Shown: piece after piece, positions 43,080-52,800 of the stretch
How the letters are laid out: each line of letters opens with the position of its first letter
Numbering within the stretch: the stretch's first letter is position 1
Source of the DNA: Micromonospora sp. CCTCC AA 2012012
GTDB lineage: Bacteria; Actinomycetota; Actinomycetes; Mycobacteriales; Micromonosporaceae
DNA: 64,000 nucleotides
Assembly: GCF_040499845.1 (NCBI RefSeq)
Contig: NZ_CP159342.1
Coordinates: 310,001 to 374,000 of the forward strand
Reading direction: 5' to 3'
Notes under the pieces: model-generated
The model's database searches: none
What the model saw: the letters and a program-made list of their open reading frames with translations, nothing else
What the model was told of the DNA's origin: nothing
Made by a program: the position numbers and the translations under genes

Positions 43080-43853
43080 TCAGCCGGACAGCACCAGTCC
43101 CAGGTAGACCAGCGTGGTGACGATCTCCACGACCGCCCCGAGCACGTCACCGGTGATCCCGCCGAGCCGGCGTACCCCGTGCCGCAGCAGCCCCACCGCG
43201 ACGGCGAGCGCGGCCAGCACGGCGACCGGGCCCTGCCACGGGCGGCCCGGCACGGCGGGCACCGCCAGCAGCGCGACGGCGGCCGTGCCGACGACCAGCG
43301 CGACCGGCCCCACCGTCCCGGCGACCAGCGCGCCCAGCCCGTCCGGCCGGGCGGCCGGCACCCCGCGTCGGCAGGCCACCGCGACGCCGAGCCGACCGGC
43401 GGCGGTCGCCGCGACCACCGCGGCCAGCGCCGCCGCCCACCCCCGCCCGGCCAGCTCCGCGAGCACCGCGGCCTGGAGCAGGAGTACGACCACCAGCGCG
43501 ACCACCCCGAACGGGCCGACGTCCGGCTTCTTCATGATCTCCAGCGCCGCCGCCCCCCGCCGGTACGACCCCAGCGCGTCCACGGTGTCGGCCAGCCCGT
43601 CCAGGTGCAGGCCCCGGGTGAGCAGCGCGCCGAGCGCGACGGTGACCCCGGCGGCGACCAGCGGTGGCGCGAGCGCGGCGGTCAGCAGCAGCACCCCGCC
43701 GAGCAGCGCACCGAGCAGCGCGCCCACCGCCGGGGCGAGCGCCATCGCCCGGGCCGCCGCCGCCCGGTCCACCCGACCGGCGCGCAGCGGCAGCGTGGTG
43801 AAGGTGGTGACCGCCAGGCGGACGCCGTCGGCGAGCCGCGCCTCAGCCGGCAC
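43080..43853 (-). CDS. cobS: Adenosylcobinamide-GDP ribazoletransferase (cobalamin synthase)
   Basis: A 257-residue membrane enzyme that joins adenosylcobinamide-GDP to alpha-ribazole in the last steps of B12 assembly. GVRLAVTTFTTLPLRAGRVDRAAAARAM is the usual N-terminus. The acidic motif LLTRGLHLDGLADTVDALG and KKPDVGPFGVVALVVVLLLQAAVLAEL are diagnostic. Several spans follow. It overlaps the end of the CobU-CobT fusion gene by 11 bp on the same strand, so the two are translated from one message. Confidence 0.96.
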   Translation of the reverse strand: MPAEARLADGVRLAVTTFTTLPLRAGRVDRAAAARAMALAPAVGALLGALLGGVLLLTAALAPPLVAAGVTVALGALLTRGLHLDGLADTVDALGSYRRGAAALEIMKKPDVGPFGVVALVVVLLLQAAVLAELAGRGWAAALAAVVAATAAGRLGVAVACRRGVPAARPDGLGALVAGTVGPVALVVGTAAVALLAVPAVPGRPWQGPVAVLAALAVAVGLLRHGVRRLGGITGDVLGAVVEIVTTLVYLGLVLSG

Positions 43854-45804
43854 GCCGGCCGCTGGCGTCCGACACCGCCTCGTCCGTCCCGGTGGAGTCC
43901 GGCCCGGTGGTGGCGGGTCCGGGTCCGGGGCCGGCAGGCTCCGGCTCGGCGAAGTCCGGCTCGGCGGTGGCGGGCTCCGACCCGGTGGTGGCGGGTCCCG
44001 GGCCGGTCGGCGCCGGCTCGGTGAAGTCGCCGTCGTCCGGGTCGCCGCCGAGCGACGGGTGCACCGGCAGCGTGGCGGCCAGCGCCAGCGCCGAGCGCAG
44101 CAGCGGCAGCGCGGCCAGCGCGGCGGCCCCCTCGCCCAGGTCGAGCCGCAGGTCCAGCAGCGGGGTCAGGCCGAGCACGTCGGCGGCCAGCCGGACGGCC
44201 GGCTGCCCACCGTGGTCGGGCAGCAGGCACCAGTGCCGGGCCTGCCCGGCCAGGTCCCGGCTGACCATGCCGGCGGCCACCCCGACCGGCCCGTCGAGCA
44301 GCACCGGCAGCCGCCGGGCGGTCGCCCCGAGCAGCACCCCGGTGGCCACCGCCACGTCACCACCGCCCAGCTCGGCCAGCACGTCCTTGGCGTCGCGGGT
44401 CGAGCGCCGGGTCCGGTGCAGGGCGTCGCGGACCGCCGCGCAGCGCGTCATCCAGGCGGCGTCGTCGACCTCACCCGCCCCGTTCACCACCCGGCCGAGC
44501 ACCGCCGGCGGTTCCGCCCCGGCGGTCGCCGCGAGCACCGCCGCCGCGGCGGCCTCGGTGCCCGCCCCGCACGCCGCCAGCACCAGCAGTTGCACGCCCG
44601 CCTCGGCGGCCTGCTCGGCCAGCCGCCAGCCCTGCCGCAGGGCCGCCTCCACCTCGTCGGGGGTCAGCGCGGGCCCGTCCTCGATCGGCGCGGCGGTCGG
44701 CGCGTCCACCACCTGGAGGCTCGCGCCGCTCTCGGCGGCCAGCCGGGCCAGGGCGCCCCGGCCGGCGCGGGCCTGCCGGGCCCGCCGGGCCGACTCGCCG
44801 GGCGCGGTGCCGGCCGCCGCGCCGCCGGTGTGGTCGCCGTGCAGCAGCAGCACCCGTACGGACGTCCACGGCGTGGGGGTGCTGGTGCCCTGGGTGGCGG
44901 CGGCGAAGCCGACCACCCGGTCGAGCACCCCGAGCCCGGCGCCGGGCACGTCCAGCGTGGCGAGCCGCTCCACCGCGAGCGGACCGGCGTAGTCGTCGGG
45001 CATCGGCAGTTCCATGCCGGGCTGGATGACCAGGCCGGTGCTGACCATCGGCAGCGCCATGGTCGGCGCCGCCCAGGCGGCGGCCGGCTCGGCGGGCGCG
45101 GGTGTCGGCGCCGGGGCCACGGTCGGGGTCAGCACCTCCGGCAGCGCCGGCTCGGCCGGCCGGCCCGGCGCGACGCCGTTGGACGCGGCGGTCGACCCGT
45201 CCGGCGCGCCGGCCTGACCGGGACCGGGCTGGACCGGCACGCCGAGCGGTCGGGGCGCGGCCGGCTTCAACCAGGACGGTTGACCGGCGACCACCAGCAC
45301 CACGGCGTCGCAGGCGTCGGCGATCGCCCGGTTCGTCGCGCCCAGCGCGTCGGTGAAGGCCCGGCCCAGCGGCGTCGTCGGCACCAGGGAGAGCCCGACC
45401 TCCGGGCTGACCAGCACCAGCCGGGCGGCGCTCGCCCGCACCGCCGCCGCCAGCTCGTCCACCGTGGCGGTGTCGTCGGCGGGCTGGTGGGTCGGGTCGA
45501 GCAGCACCGTCACCCAGCCGCCCAGGTCGTCGACGAGCACGGTGTCGTGCGGCGCGGCACCGGCGATCACGTCGGCCAGCCGGCGCGGATCCCCGGCGGT
45601 CTCCTCGGTGGTCCAGCTTCCCGGCCGGCGGGCCCGGTGGGCGGCCAGCCGGTTGGCCCACTCCGTGTCGTCGGGGTCCCCGGCGGGGGCGGTCGCCACG
45701 TAGCGGACCGTCGGCGCGTCGGCGACCAGCGATTCCGCGAACTCGGACTTGCCGGACCGGATACCGCCGAGCACCAGGAGCGTGTTCCACCCGTCAACGG
45801 ACAT
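43843..45804 (-). CDS. cobT: CobU-CobT fusion: cobinamide kinase/guanylyltransferase plus DMB phosphoribosyltransferase
   Basis: 653 residues joining two enzymes. Residues about 1-185 are CobU/CobP: P-loop LLVLGGIRSGKSEFAESL, then YVATAPAGDPDDTEWANRLAAHRARRPGSWTTEE, VLVDDLGGWVT and LVSPEVGLSLVP. An Ala/Pro-rich linker (about 185-260) leads to CobT (about 260-620): RLATLDVPGAGLGVLDRVVGFAAATQG, VDAPTAAPIEDGPALTPDEVEAAL, GEVDDAAWMTRCAAVRDALH and WCLLPDHGGQPAVRLAADVLGLTPLLDLRLDLGEG, ending in a disordered Pro/Glu tail. TAAGGT lies 6 nt before the ATG (leaderless). With cobS it covers nucleotide-loop assembly. Confidence 0.95.
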   Translation of the reverse strand: MSVDGWNTLLVLGGIRSGKSEFAESLVADAPTVRYVATAPAGDPDDTEWANRLAAHRARRPGSWTTEETAGDPRRLADVIAGAAPHDTVLVDDLGGWVTVLLDPTHQPADDTATVDELAAAVRASAARLVLVSPEVGLSLVPTTPLGRAFTDALGATNRAIADACDAVVLVVAGQPSWLKPAAPRPLGVPVQPGPGQAGAPDGSTAASNGVAPGRPAEPALPEVLTPTVAPAPTPAPAEPAAAWAAPTMALPMVSTGLVIQPGMELPMPDDYAGPLAVERLATLDVPGAGLGVLDRVVGFAAATQGTSTPTPWTSVRVLLLHGDHTGGAAAGTAPGESARRARQARAGRGALARLAAESGASLQVVDAPTAAPIEDGPALTPDEVEAALRQGWRLAEQAAEAGVQLLVLAACGAGTEAAAAAVLAATAGAEPPAVLGRVVNGAGEVDDAAWMTRCAAVRDALHRTRRSTRDAKDVLAELGGGDVAVATGVLLGATARRLPVLLDGPVGVAAGMVSRDLAGQARHWCLLPDHGGQPAVRLAADVLGLTPLLDLRLDLGEGAAALAALPLLRSALALAATLPVHPSLGGDPDDGDFTEPAPTGPGPATTGSEPATAEPDFAEPEPAGPGPGPATTGPDSTGTDEAVSDASGRRAG

Positions 45805-45810
45805 GCCCGT

Positions 45811-45816
45811 ACCTTA
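45811..45816 (-). promoter_or_regulatory. -10 of leaderless cobUT-cobS promoter
   Basis: TAAGGT, 6 nt before ATG 45804. There is no leader, so no room for a cobalamin riboswitch. Confidence 0.6.
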
Positions 45817-45886
45817 AGGCCGTCCGGCGGACCGCCGCCCGCCGCCCCGGACGCCGCCCGGCCCGTGGGGCCACCCCGGCGGTGGC

Positions 45887-47458
45887 TCAGCCGCAGTGCT
45901 CGAACGCGCTGGCGTAGCTCGCCCCGCCGGTCGCGCCGCCCCACCGTACGCAGGCGCCGGCGGCGGCCGCCCGGACCGGCCCGGCGTAGTAGTCGAACGA
46001 CCCGCTCGCGGTGTCCCGGGTCTTCCCCCGCACCTCCAGGTACGCCGACACGGCGGTGGCCCGGCCGACGTTCCGCTCCTTCAGGGTGACCACGCAGTTG
46101 GTGCCGGTGCCGCCGTTCCAGAGCAGGTACACCCGGCCCTGCCGCACCCCGCCGACGGTCAGCGCCGCCGAGTCGATCACCCGGTAGCCGCTGCCGCACA
46201 CCTGCGTCGCCGGGTACGGGTTCGGCTTCTCGGGAGCGCTGGCGGTGGCTGACGGCACCGGCGTCGCCGAGGCGGTGGCGCCGCCGGTCGGACCGGTCGC
46301 CGACGCGCCGGTCGTCGGGTCGGCGGTCCGGTCGGGCACCGGCGACCGGCTGACCCGCCCGGTACGACCCGGCGTCGGCCGCGCCGACGTCCCGGTGACC
46401 ACCGGCTGCGCCGACCCCGGCGCGGCGAACGCCGACCCGTCGGCCACCCCGGCGCGACGCTCCGGCCGGTCGGTGTCGCCGGAGGAGTGGCGCGCGGCCA
46501 CGGCCACGGTGACCGCCACCGACAGCAGCACCACGCCACCGGCCCCGGCGAGCGCCAACCGCCGCCCCCACCCGGCCCGGCCACCGGTCGGCTCCGCCGC
46601 GGTCGGCTGCCCCGGCCGGACGACCGGCGTCGCGTCCCGGGCGTCCTCGGCGGCGTCGGCCATCGCGGCGGCGCTGGGATACCGGTCGCCGGGGTTCTTC
46701 GCCAGCGCCCGGCGCACCACCTCCCGGACCGCCGGCGGGGTGTCCGGCGGCAGCGGGGCCGGGGCGTCCTGCACGTGCCGCAACGCCACCTGTAACGGGT
46801 TCTCCCCGTCGAACGGCGGCCGGCCGGCCAGGCAGTAGTAGGCCACCGCGCCGAGCGCGTAGACGTCGGTGGCCGGCGAGACCGGCTGCCCGACGGCCTG
46901 CTCCGGCGACATGTACGACGCGGTGCCGAGCACCGTGTGCGCGGCGGTGATCCCGGCCGTGGCGCCCGAGCGGGCGATGCCGAAGTCCACCAGCACCACG
47001 CCGCCGTCCCGCTTCACCAGCAGGTTCGCCGGCTTGACGTCCCGGTGCACGATCCCGGCGGCGTGCGCGGCGTGCAGCGCGCGGGCGGCCCGGGCCACCA
47101 CCGACATGGTGGTCGCCGGGTCGAGCCGCCCGGCCCGGCGCACCCAGGTCACCAGCGGCTCGCCGTCGACGTACTCCATCACCAGGTAGCTGACCCGGCT
47201 GCCGTCGGGCAGTGTCGCCGTACCGACGTCGTGCACCTGGACGATGCCGGGGTGCCGCAGCGCGGCCAGCATCCGCGCCTCGGCGCCGAAGCGGGTGGTG
47301 AACTCCGGATCGGCGACCAGCGCGGGCAGCAGCACCTTCACCGCGATCGGCCGGGCGAGCAGCGTGTCGGTGCACCGCCAGACGGCGCCCATGCCACCGG
47401 TCGCGATGCGGTCGGTCAGCAGATAGCGGTTGCCGAGCAGCAGTCCTGGAGTCAGCAC
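45887..47458 (-). CDS. Transmembrane serine/threonine protein kinase
   Basis: 523 residues. The N-terminal kinase domain (about 10-270) has the Gly loop RIATGGMGAVWRC, Lys in PIAVKVLLPAL, catalytic loop IVHRDVKPANLLV, DFG in VLVDFGIARS and the activation segment TVLGTASYMSPEQA. A Pro-rich juxtamembrane segment, one span (LALAGAGGVVLLSVAVTVAVAAR, about 298-320), a Ser/Thr/Pro-rich linker and an external domain with Cys residues follow (TQVCGSGYRVIDSAAL, NCVVTLKERN, ACVRWGG). The architecture is that of PknB-like sensors. TACGGT lies 6 nt before the GTG (leaderless). Confidence 0.95.
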   Translation of the reverse strand: MLTPGLLLGNRYLLTDRIATGGMGAVWRCTDTLLARPIAVKVLLPALVADPEFTTRFGAEARMLAALRHPGIVQVHDVGTATLPDGSRVSYLVMEYVDGEPLVTWVRRAGRLDPATTMSVVARAARALHAAHAAGIVHRDVKPANLLVKRDGGVVLVDFGIARSGATAGITAAHTVLGTASYMSPEQAVGQPVSPATDVYALGAVAYYCLAGRPPFDGENPLQVALRHVQDAPAPLPPDTPPAVREVVRRALAKNPGDRYPSAAAMADAAEDARDATPVVRPGQPTAAEPTGGRAGWGRRLALAGAGGVVLLSVAVTVAVAARHSSGDTDRPERRAGVADGSAFAAPGSAQPVVTGTSARPTPGRTGRVSRSPVPDRTADPTTGASATGPTGGATASATPVPSATASAPEKPNPYPATQVCGSGYRVIDSAALTVGGVRQGRVYLLWNGGTGTNCVVTLKERNVGRATAVSAYLEVRGKTRDTASGSFDYYAGPVRAAAAGACVRWGGATGGASYASAFEHCG

Positions 47459-47464
47459 CGCGCC

Positions 47465-47470
47465 ACCGTA
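47465..47470 (-). promoter_or_regulatory. -10 of leaderless kinase promoter
   Basis: TACGGT, 6 nt before GTG 47458. Confidence 0.55.
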
Positions 47471-47605
47471 CCGGCCGCAGCGGCACCCGTTGATCCACCC
47501 GGCGGCCCGTCCGGCGGTGGCGGGCCGGGCCGTCCCGCGTCCGGCCGACTACGCTTGCGGGGGTTCGCGTCCCGTGGGGACGACGGCGGCGAGGGGAGAC
47601 GCGGC

Positions 47606-47806
47606 ATGGCGTGGAGCTGGCGGTACGAGGGCACGAACGGCGAGTCGGTGGAGGGACCGGCCGAGTCGTTCAGCAGCCAGGCGGATGCCGAGTCGTGGAT
47701 CGGCCAGACCTGGCGGGAGCTCGCAACGTCCGGCGTCACCTCGGTCGCACTCGTCGAGGACGACCGGGTGGAATACCGGATGAGCCTGCAGCCCCCGGCC
47801 GAGTGA
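47606..47806 (+). CDS. Small conserved-looking protein, 66 residues, coupled to M50 protease
   Basis: It begins MAWSWRYEGTNGESVEGPAESFSS, continues QADAESWIGQTWRELATSGVTSVALVEDDRVEY and ends QPPAE. It is acidic and soluble, with a pattern of a small alpha/beta domain. GAGGGGAGA precedes the ATG, and its stop overlaps the ATG of the M50 gene (TGATG at 47804-47808), so the two are coupled. Function unknown; the genetic link suggests a partner or regulator of the protease. Confidence 0.8.
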   Translation: MAWSWRYEGTNGESVEGPAESFSSQADAESWIGQTWRELATSGVTSVALVEDDRVEYRMSLQPPAE

Positions 47807-48600
47807 TGGGCTACGACCGCCCGGGCGAGCGCCTCGTGCTGGGCGTGCCCCGGGCGGCGTTCCGGCCCAGCCCGGTCTTCCTCGCCCTGGTCGCGCTCTT
47901 CGTGACCAGCGGCGTCATGGCCTGGCAGCGCTACGGCAACGCCCGGTTCGACGTCTTTCTCTTCGTCGTCTCCGGCTGGCTCGTCTCACTCTGCCTGCAC
48001 GAGTACGCCCACGCGGTGGTCGCGTTCCGGGCCGGTGACCGCGACATCGCGCACCGGGGCTACCTGACGCTCAACCCGTTCAAGTACACCCACCCGCTGC
48101 TGTCGATCGTGCTGCCCGTGGTGGTGGTGCTGCTCGGCGGCATCGGCCTGCCCGGCGGCGCGGTCTGGGTGGACCGGCACGCCATTCCCGGTCGGCTGCG
48201 GCACACCCTGGTCAGCCTGGCCGGCCCGGCCACCAACGTGCTGTTCACCCTGCTGCTGGTGGCCGCGCTGCGGGTCGGCTCCGGCACCGGCGGCTCGCCG
48301 GAGTTCTGGGCCGGGGTCGCGCTGCTGACGTTCCTCCAGCTCACCGCCAGCGTGCTCAACCTGCTGCCGGTGCCGGGCCTGGACGGCGGCAACATGATCC
48401 AGCCGTGGCTGAACCCGCAGTGGCGGCGCGGCTATGACCTGATGGCCCCGTGGGGCTTCATCCTGCTCTTCGCGCTGCTGTGGAACCCGCGGATCAACGG
48501 CTGGTTCTTCGGCGCGGTCTTCTGGCTCGCCGACCTGCTCGGGCTGCCGCCCGGACTCTACCTGCGCGGGCTGGACCTGATCCGTTTCTGGCAGGGCTGA
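47806..48600 (+). CDS. Site-2 protease family (M50) membrane metalloprotease
   Basis: 264 residues with about six spans. The zinc motif is HEYAH (His65, Glu66, His69) in SLCLHEYAHAVVAF. The third ligand lies in LLPVPGLDGGNMIQP (Asp). VSLAGPATNVLFTLLLV is the conserved loop between them. There is no PDZ domain, so it belongs to the minimal group of intramembrane proteases. Substrates are unknown; the upstream 66-residue protein is translationally coupled. A strong hairpin follows the stop. Confidence 0.94.
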   Translation: MGYDRPGERLVLGVPRAAFRPSPVFLALVALFVTSGVMAWQRYGNARFDVFLFVVSGWLVSLCLHEYAHAVVAFRAGDRDIAHRGYLTLNPFKYTHPLLSIVLPVVVVLLGGIGLPGGAVWVDRHAIPGRLRHTLVSLAGPATNVLFTLLLVAALRVGSGTGGSPEFWAGVALLTFLQLTASVLNLLPVPGLDGGNMIQPWLNPQWRRGYDLMAPWGFILLFALLWNPRINGWFFGAVFWLADLLGLPPGLYLRGLDLIRFWQG

Positions 48601-48709
48601 CCACCGGCCGGCGGCCGACCCGACCGGTGGTCGGTGGCGGGGCCGACCGGGCACCGGCAGCCGGCGCGCAGCGCCGGGGCGGCGTCGGCCCGGCGTACCC
48701 GGAAAGGGG

Positions 48710-48742
48710 CCCGGGCCGACGCGGAGGCCGCGCCGGCCCGGG
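48710..48742. terminator. Bidirectional hairpin terminator
   Basis: CCCGGGCCG-a-CGCGG, loop AGG, CCGCG-c-CGGCCCGGG, between the convergent M50 and aldo/keto reductase genes. Confidence 0.75.
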
Positions 48743-48748
48743 GGAGCG

Positions 48749-49747
48749 TCACGGCCGCTGGGCCGGGCTCTCGGTCTTCGCCGCGTCCCGCTCGGTGACC
48801 GGCTCGACGATCTCGTCGATGGCCTTGAGCAGGTCGGCGTCGAGCTTCACGCCGGCCGCCTTGACGTTGTCGTGCACCTGCTCGGGCCGGGACGCCCCGA
48901 CGATCGCCGAGGCGACGTTCGGGTTCTGCAGCACCCAGGCGACGGCGAGCTGCGGCATGGTCAGCCCGGCCTGCTCGGCGAGGGGCTTGAGCCGCTGCAC
49001 CCGGGTCAGCACCTCGTCGTTGAGCCAGGCCGCGATGAAGTTCGCCCCCGACTTCTCGTCGGTGGCCCGGGAACCGGCCGGCGGCGGCTGACCCGGCAGG
49101 TACTTGCCGGAGAGCACGCCCTGCGCCATCGGCGACCAGACGATCTGGCCGAGCCCCAGCTCCTCGCTGGTCGGCACCACCTCGGTCTCGATGACCCGCC
49201 ACAGCATCGAGTACTGCGGCTGGTTGGAGACCAGCGGGATACGCAGCTCACGGGCGAGCGCGTGCGCCTCCCGGATCTGCGACGCCTTCCACTCGGAGAC
49301 GCCGATGTAGTGCGCCTTGCCGGCGCGCACCACGTCGGCGAACGCCTCCATCGTCTCCTCCAGCGGGGTGCTGTAGTCGTACCGGTGGGCCTGGTAGAGG
49401 TCCACGTGGTCGGTCTGCAGCCGGCGCAGCGAGCCGTCGATCGACTCCATGATGTGCTTGCGGGACAGTCCCCGGTCGTTGCGGCCCGGCCCGGTCGGCC
49501 AGAAGACCTTCGTGAAGATCTCCAGCCCCTCGCGGCGCTCGCCCTTGAGCGCCCGGCCGAGGACCGACTCGGCCTTCGTGCCGGCGTAGACGTCGGCGGT
49601 GTCGAAGGTGGTGATGCCGCTGTCCAGGGCGGCCCGCACGCAGGCGGTCGCCGCCTCCTCCTCGACCTGCGAACCGTGGGTGATCCAGTTGCCGTACGAG
49701 ATCTCACTGACCATCAGGCCGGAGCGGCCCAGGTGACGGAATTCCAT
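48749..49747 (-). CDS. Aldo/keto reductase, potassium-channel beta-subunit-like
   Basis: 332 residues starting MEFRHLGRSGLMVSEISYGNWITHG, the N-terminus typical of the KCNAB/YghZ branch. The tetrad is complete: FDTADVYAGTKAE (Asp, Tyr), IFTKVFW (Lys) and DLYQAHRYD (His). NDRGLSRKHIMESIDGSLRRL, GVSEWKASQIREAH and IVWSPMAQGVLSGKYLPGQ are also characteristic. It is probably an NADPH-dependent reductase of aldehydes or methylglyoxal. TAGGGT lies 6 nt before the ATG (leaderless). Confidence 0.95.
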   Translation of the reverse strand: MEFRHLGRSGLMVSEISYGNWITHGSQVEEEAATACVRAALDSGITTFDTADVYAGTKAESVLGRALKGERREGLEIFTKVFWPTGPGRNDRGLSRKHIMESIDGSLRRLQTDHVDLYQAHRYDYSTPLEETMEAFADVVRAGKAHYIGVSEWKASQIREAHALARELRIPLVSNQPQYSMLWRVIETEVVPTSEELGLGQIVWSPMAQGVLSGKYLPGQPPPAGSRATDEKSGANFIAAWLNDEVLTRVQRLKPLAEQAGLTMPQLAVAWVLQNPNVASAIVGASRPEQVHDNVKAAGVKLDADLLKAIDEIVEPVTERDAAKTESPAQRP

Positions 49748-49753
49748 GCTCCG

Positions 49754-49759
49754 ACCCTA
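49754..49759 (-). promoter_or_regulatory. -10 of leaderless aldo/keto reductase promoter
   Basis: TAGGGT, 6 nt before ATG 49747. Confidence 0.55.
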
Positions 49760-49803
49760 GCGCCGCCCGATCATGGTCGCCGTGCGGCGCTCCCGTGGCC
49801 CGG

Positions 49804-52800
49804 TCAGAGCACCGGTGTGGCATCCGTCAGCAGCCGGTCGAGCGCCGTCACCACCTCGGCGCGGCCGGGATGCACCGGGTCGAGCAGCGGCTCGCCCCGC
49901 CGGTCCAGCGCCCCCCACCGGCCGGCGGCCGTACCGACCAGGAACGCCACCGGGTGGATCACCAGGGTCGGGTACGCGGGCTCCACCAGCACCCGCCCCG
50001 CCCGGTCCACCACCCCCCGACGACCGGCCAGCTCCACCACGGCCAGCCCCTCCTCGGTGAAGCCGTCCACCTCCCGCCCGTCGGCCAGCGGGGTGCGGAA
50101 ACCGTGGTAGCGGGTCGGCACGACGAGCTGACCGGTCCGGTCCACCGCGCCCCAACCGCCGTCCCGACGGACCACCGCCACCCCGCCGGTGAACGGGCGG
50201 ACCTCCTCGAACCCCGGCGGGACCTTCACGATGTTGGTCGGGTCGACCGCCATCCAGTTGCCCTTGCCGTCCATCGAGACCCAGGCCAGGCCGTCGGCGA
50301 ACGAGCCGACCGCCCGGTAGCCGTTGTTCGCCGCGATCAGCACCGCACCCGACGCGTCGAGCAGCGCCCAGCGGGACGCCTCCGGCCGGCGTACCCAGGC
50401 CATCCCCTCCCGGAAGGGCTGCACCTCGGCGAACTCGCAGGGGATCACCAGGTTGCCGTCGGCGTCGGCGTACCCCCAGCGGTCCTCCTCCTCGTCGAAG
50501 GTCGGCGCCGGCGGCCGCCCGCTGCCCAGCAGCTCGTCGCGGCTGCGCGGCCGGGGGCCGAACCCGTCCGCCGTGGCCCGCTGCCGGACCGCGTCCAACG
50601 CCACCGCCGCCCGGGCCGCCAACTCCGCGTCCGCACCCTGGCGCAGGTCCAGGGCCAGCTCGACGTGCTGGCACGCCTCGATCAGCCGCCCCTGGTCATA
50701 GCAGGACCGGCCGGCGTGCTCGTGCAGCACCGCCCGCAGCCGGTCGGGCAGCTCCGGCGAGTTGGCCTCCGCGAAGAGCCGGTCGGCCTCCGCGTGCTCA
50801 CCCCGCCAGCGCAGCACCTCCGCGAGGCGCGCCCGCGCCAGCGCGGTCCGCCGCAACTCACCGGTGGCTTCCGCGTACGTCAGGGCGAGCCGACCGTCGG
50901 CCAGGGCGTCGTCCAGGTCACCGAGGATCCGGGAGGCGACCGCCCGGAGGCTGAGCAGCCGGGCCCGGCTCCGGTTGTCCAGCGCCACGCCCAGCTTGGC
51001 GGTCAGCCCGTCCCGTACGCTCCGCAGCTCGGCCGGGTCGGTCACCTCCTCGCGCAGCGTCTCCGGGTTCAGCCGCCACCGGAAGGCGGCGAGCGCCTGC
51101 TCGGGATCCGTCGGCGGCGTCTCCCGGCGGTTCTCCGGCAGCGTCTCCGACCGTTCTTCCGGCGTCGTCCCCCGGTCGTTCTCCGAGGGCGCCGCGTCCG
51201 GCTGGCGCTCGGCCGGCGCGGTGTCGAGGGTCGGGTCGGTGTCAGCGGTGCGGGACGGCGACTGCGTCGGCGCGGCGACGGGTCGTCCGGCCGGCTCGGT
51301 CCCCTCGGACGCGGGCGGCGCGGACACCGGCCGGGTCGCCGCACCGGCCACGGCGGGCGCCGGTGGTCCCGACACCGGCCGGGTCGCCGCGTCGGCCACG
51401 GCGGGCGCCGGTGGTTCCGGGACCGGCTGTGCCGGCGTGTCCGGTGCCGCCGGGGCCGGTGGCCTGGGCACGGGCAGGGCGGGCGGCGCGGACACCGGGT
51501 GGGCCGAAGCGTCCAGTGCCGGTGGCGTGGACAGGGGTCGAGCGGGCGGCGCGGACACCGGGTGGGCCGAAGCGTCCGGTGCCGGTGGCGTGGACAGGGG
51601 TCGAGCGGGCGGTGCGGAGACCGGGGTTGCCGACGCCGCCGGTGCCGGTGGTGCGGAGACGGGTCGGACCGTCGGTGGGGAGGCCGGGGTTGCCGACGCG
51701 TGGGGTGCCGGTGGTGCGGAGACCGGCCATGCCGAGGCGACCGTTCCCGGCGCGGCGGATGCGGAGACGGGTCGGGTGGGTGGTGCGGAGACCGGGTGTG
51801 CCGAAGCGTCCGGTGCCGGTGGTGCGGAGACGGGTCGGGCGGGCGGTGCGGAGACCGGATGGGTCGAGGCGTCCGGTGTCGGCGGCGCGGACACCGGCCG
51901 GTCGGACGGCGATGGTGCCGCCGGACGGGGTGGTGGCGGCAGCTCCGACTCCGGGACGGTGTCGGCGGGTGGCGCCGAGACGGGCCGCACGGGCTGCGGA
52001 CCCGCCGGGCCCGGCACGGGTGCAGCAGGCGGCGCGGACACCGGCGTGGCCGGTGGCGCGCTGACCGGTGCGGAGGCCCCTGGCGGGACCGGTCCGGCGT
52101 GGGGCTGCGTCACCTCCGCCACCTGCTCCGGTGGCCTGCCCACCGGCCGGTACGCGGGCGGCGCCGGAGCCGGACCGGCGACTGCGGCCGTACCGGCCTG
52201 CGGCGCGGGCCGGTACGCGGGCGGTGCCTCGGCCCGCAACCGCTCCAGGTCGGGCCGGTAGGCCGGTGGCGCGGACACCGATGCGTCCCGTCGACCGGAG
52301 GCCGGCCCGTCGGCGGTGGACTGCCCGGCCGGCTCGTCGGCGGCGGTCTGCCGGGCCGCCGGCTCGTCAACCGGAGGCGCGGGCGGATTCGGTCGGAACC
52401 ACGCTGCGGCTGCCTCGGCCCGGGGGCGGTCGGCCGCCGTGATCGGGCCGTCCGCGTCCGACCCGGTCGTCTTCGACGGGCCGGAGGCGGCAGCGTCGGC
52501 GCGCCGCTCCGCGGTGGGCCGGGAGGCCGCCGGGTCGTCTCCGGCGGAGGCGGGAGCGGCTGCCGGCCGGTTAGTCCCCGGCTCCGGCTCCCCGTCGGCC
52601 GGTGCCGCCGGGGTCCCGGAAAGCCCGGCCCCTTCGGCCCGGACCGGTGGCGTCGGTGGCGCGGAGACGGGCGCGCCCGCCGGCCCGGACATCTGCGGAG
52701 CCGGTGGCGCGGAGACGGGTGTCGTGGACTCCGGTGGTGCCGGTGGCGCGGAGACGGGTGTCGTGGACTCCCGTGGTGCCGGTGGCGCGGAGACGGGTGC

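Noticed and set aside
45805..45886. Possible cobalamin riboswitch before cobUT
   Set aside because: The gap is only 82 bp, no B12-box is seen, and the promoter appears leaderless.
43114..46089. 991-codon + frame opposite cobS and cobUT
   Set aside because: Shadow frame; the minus strand carries intact cobalamin enzymes.
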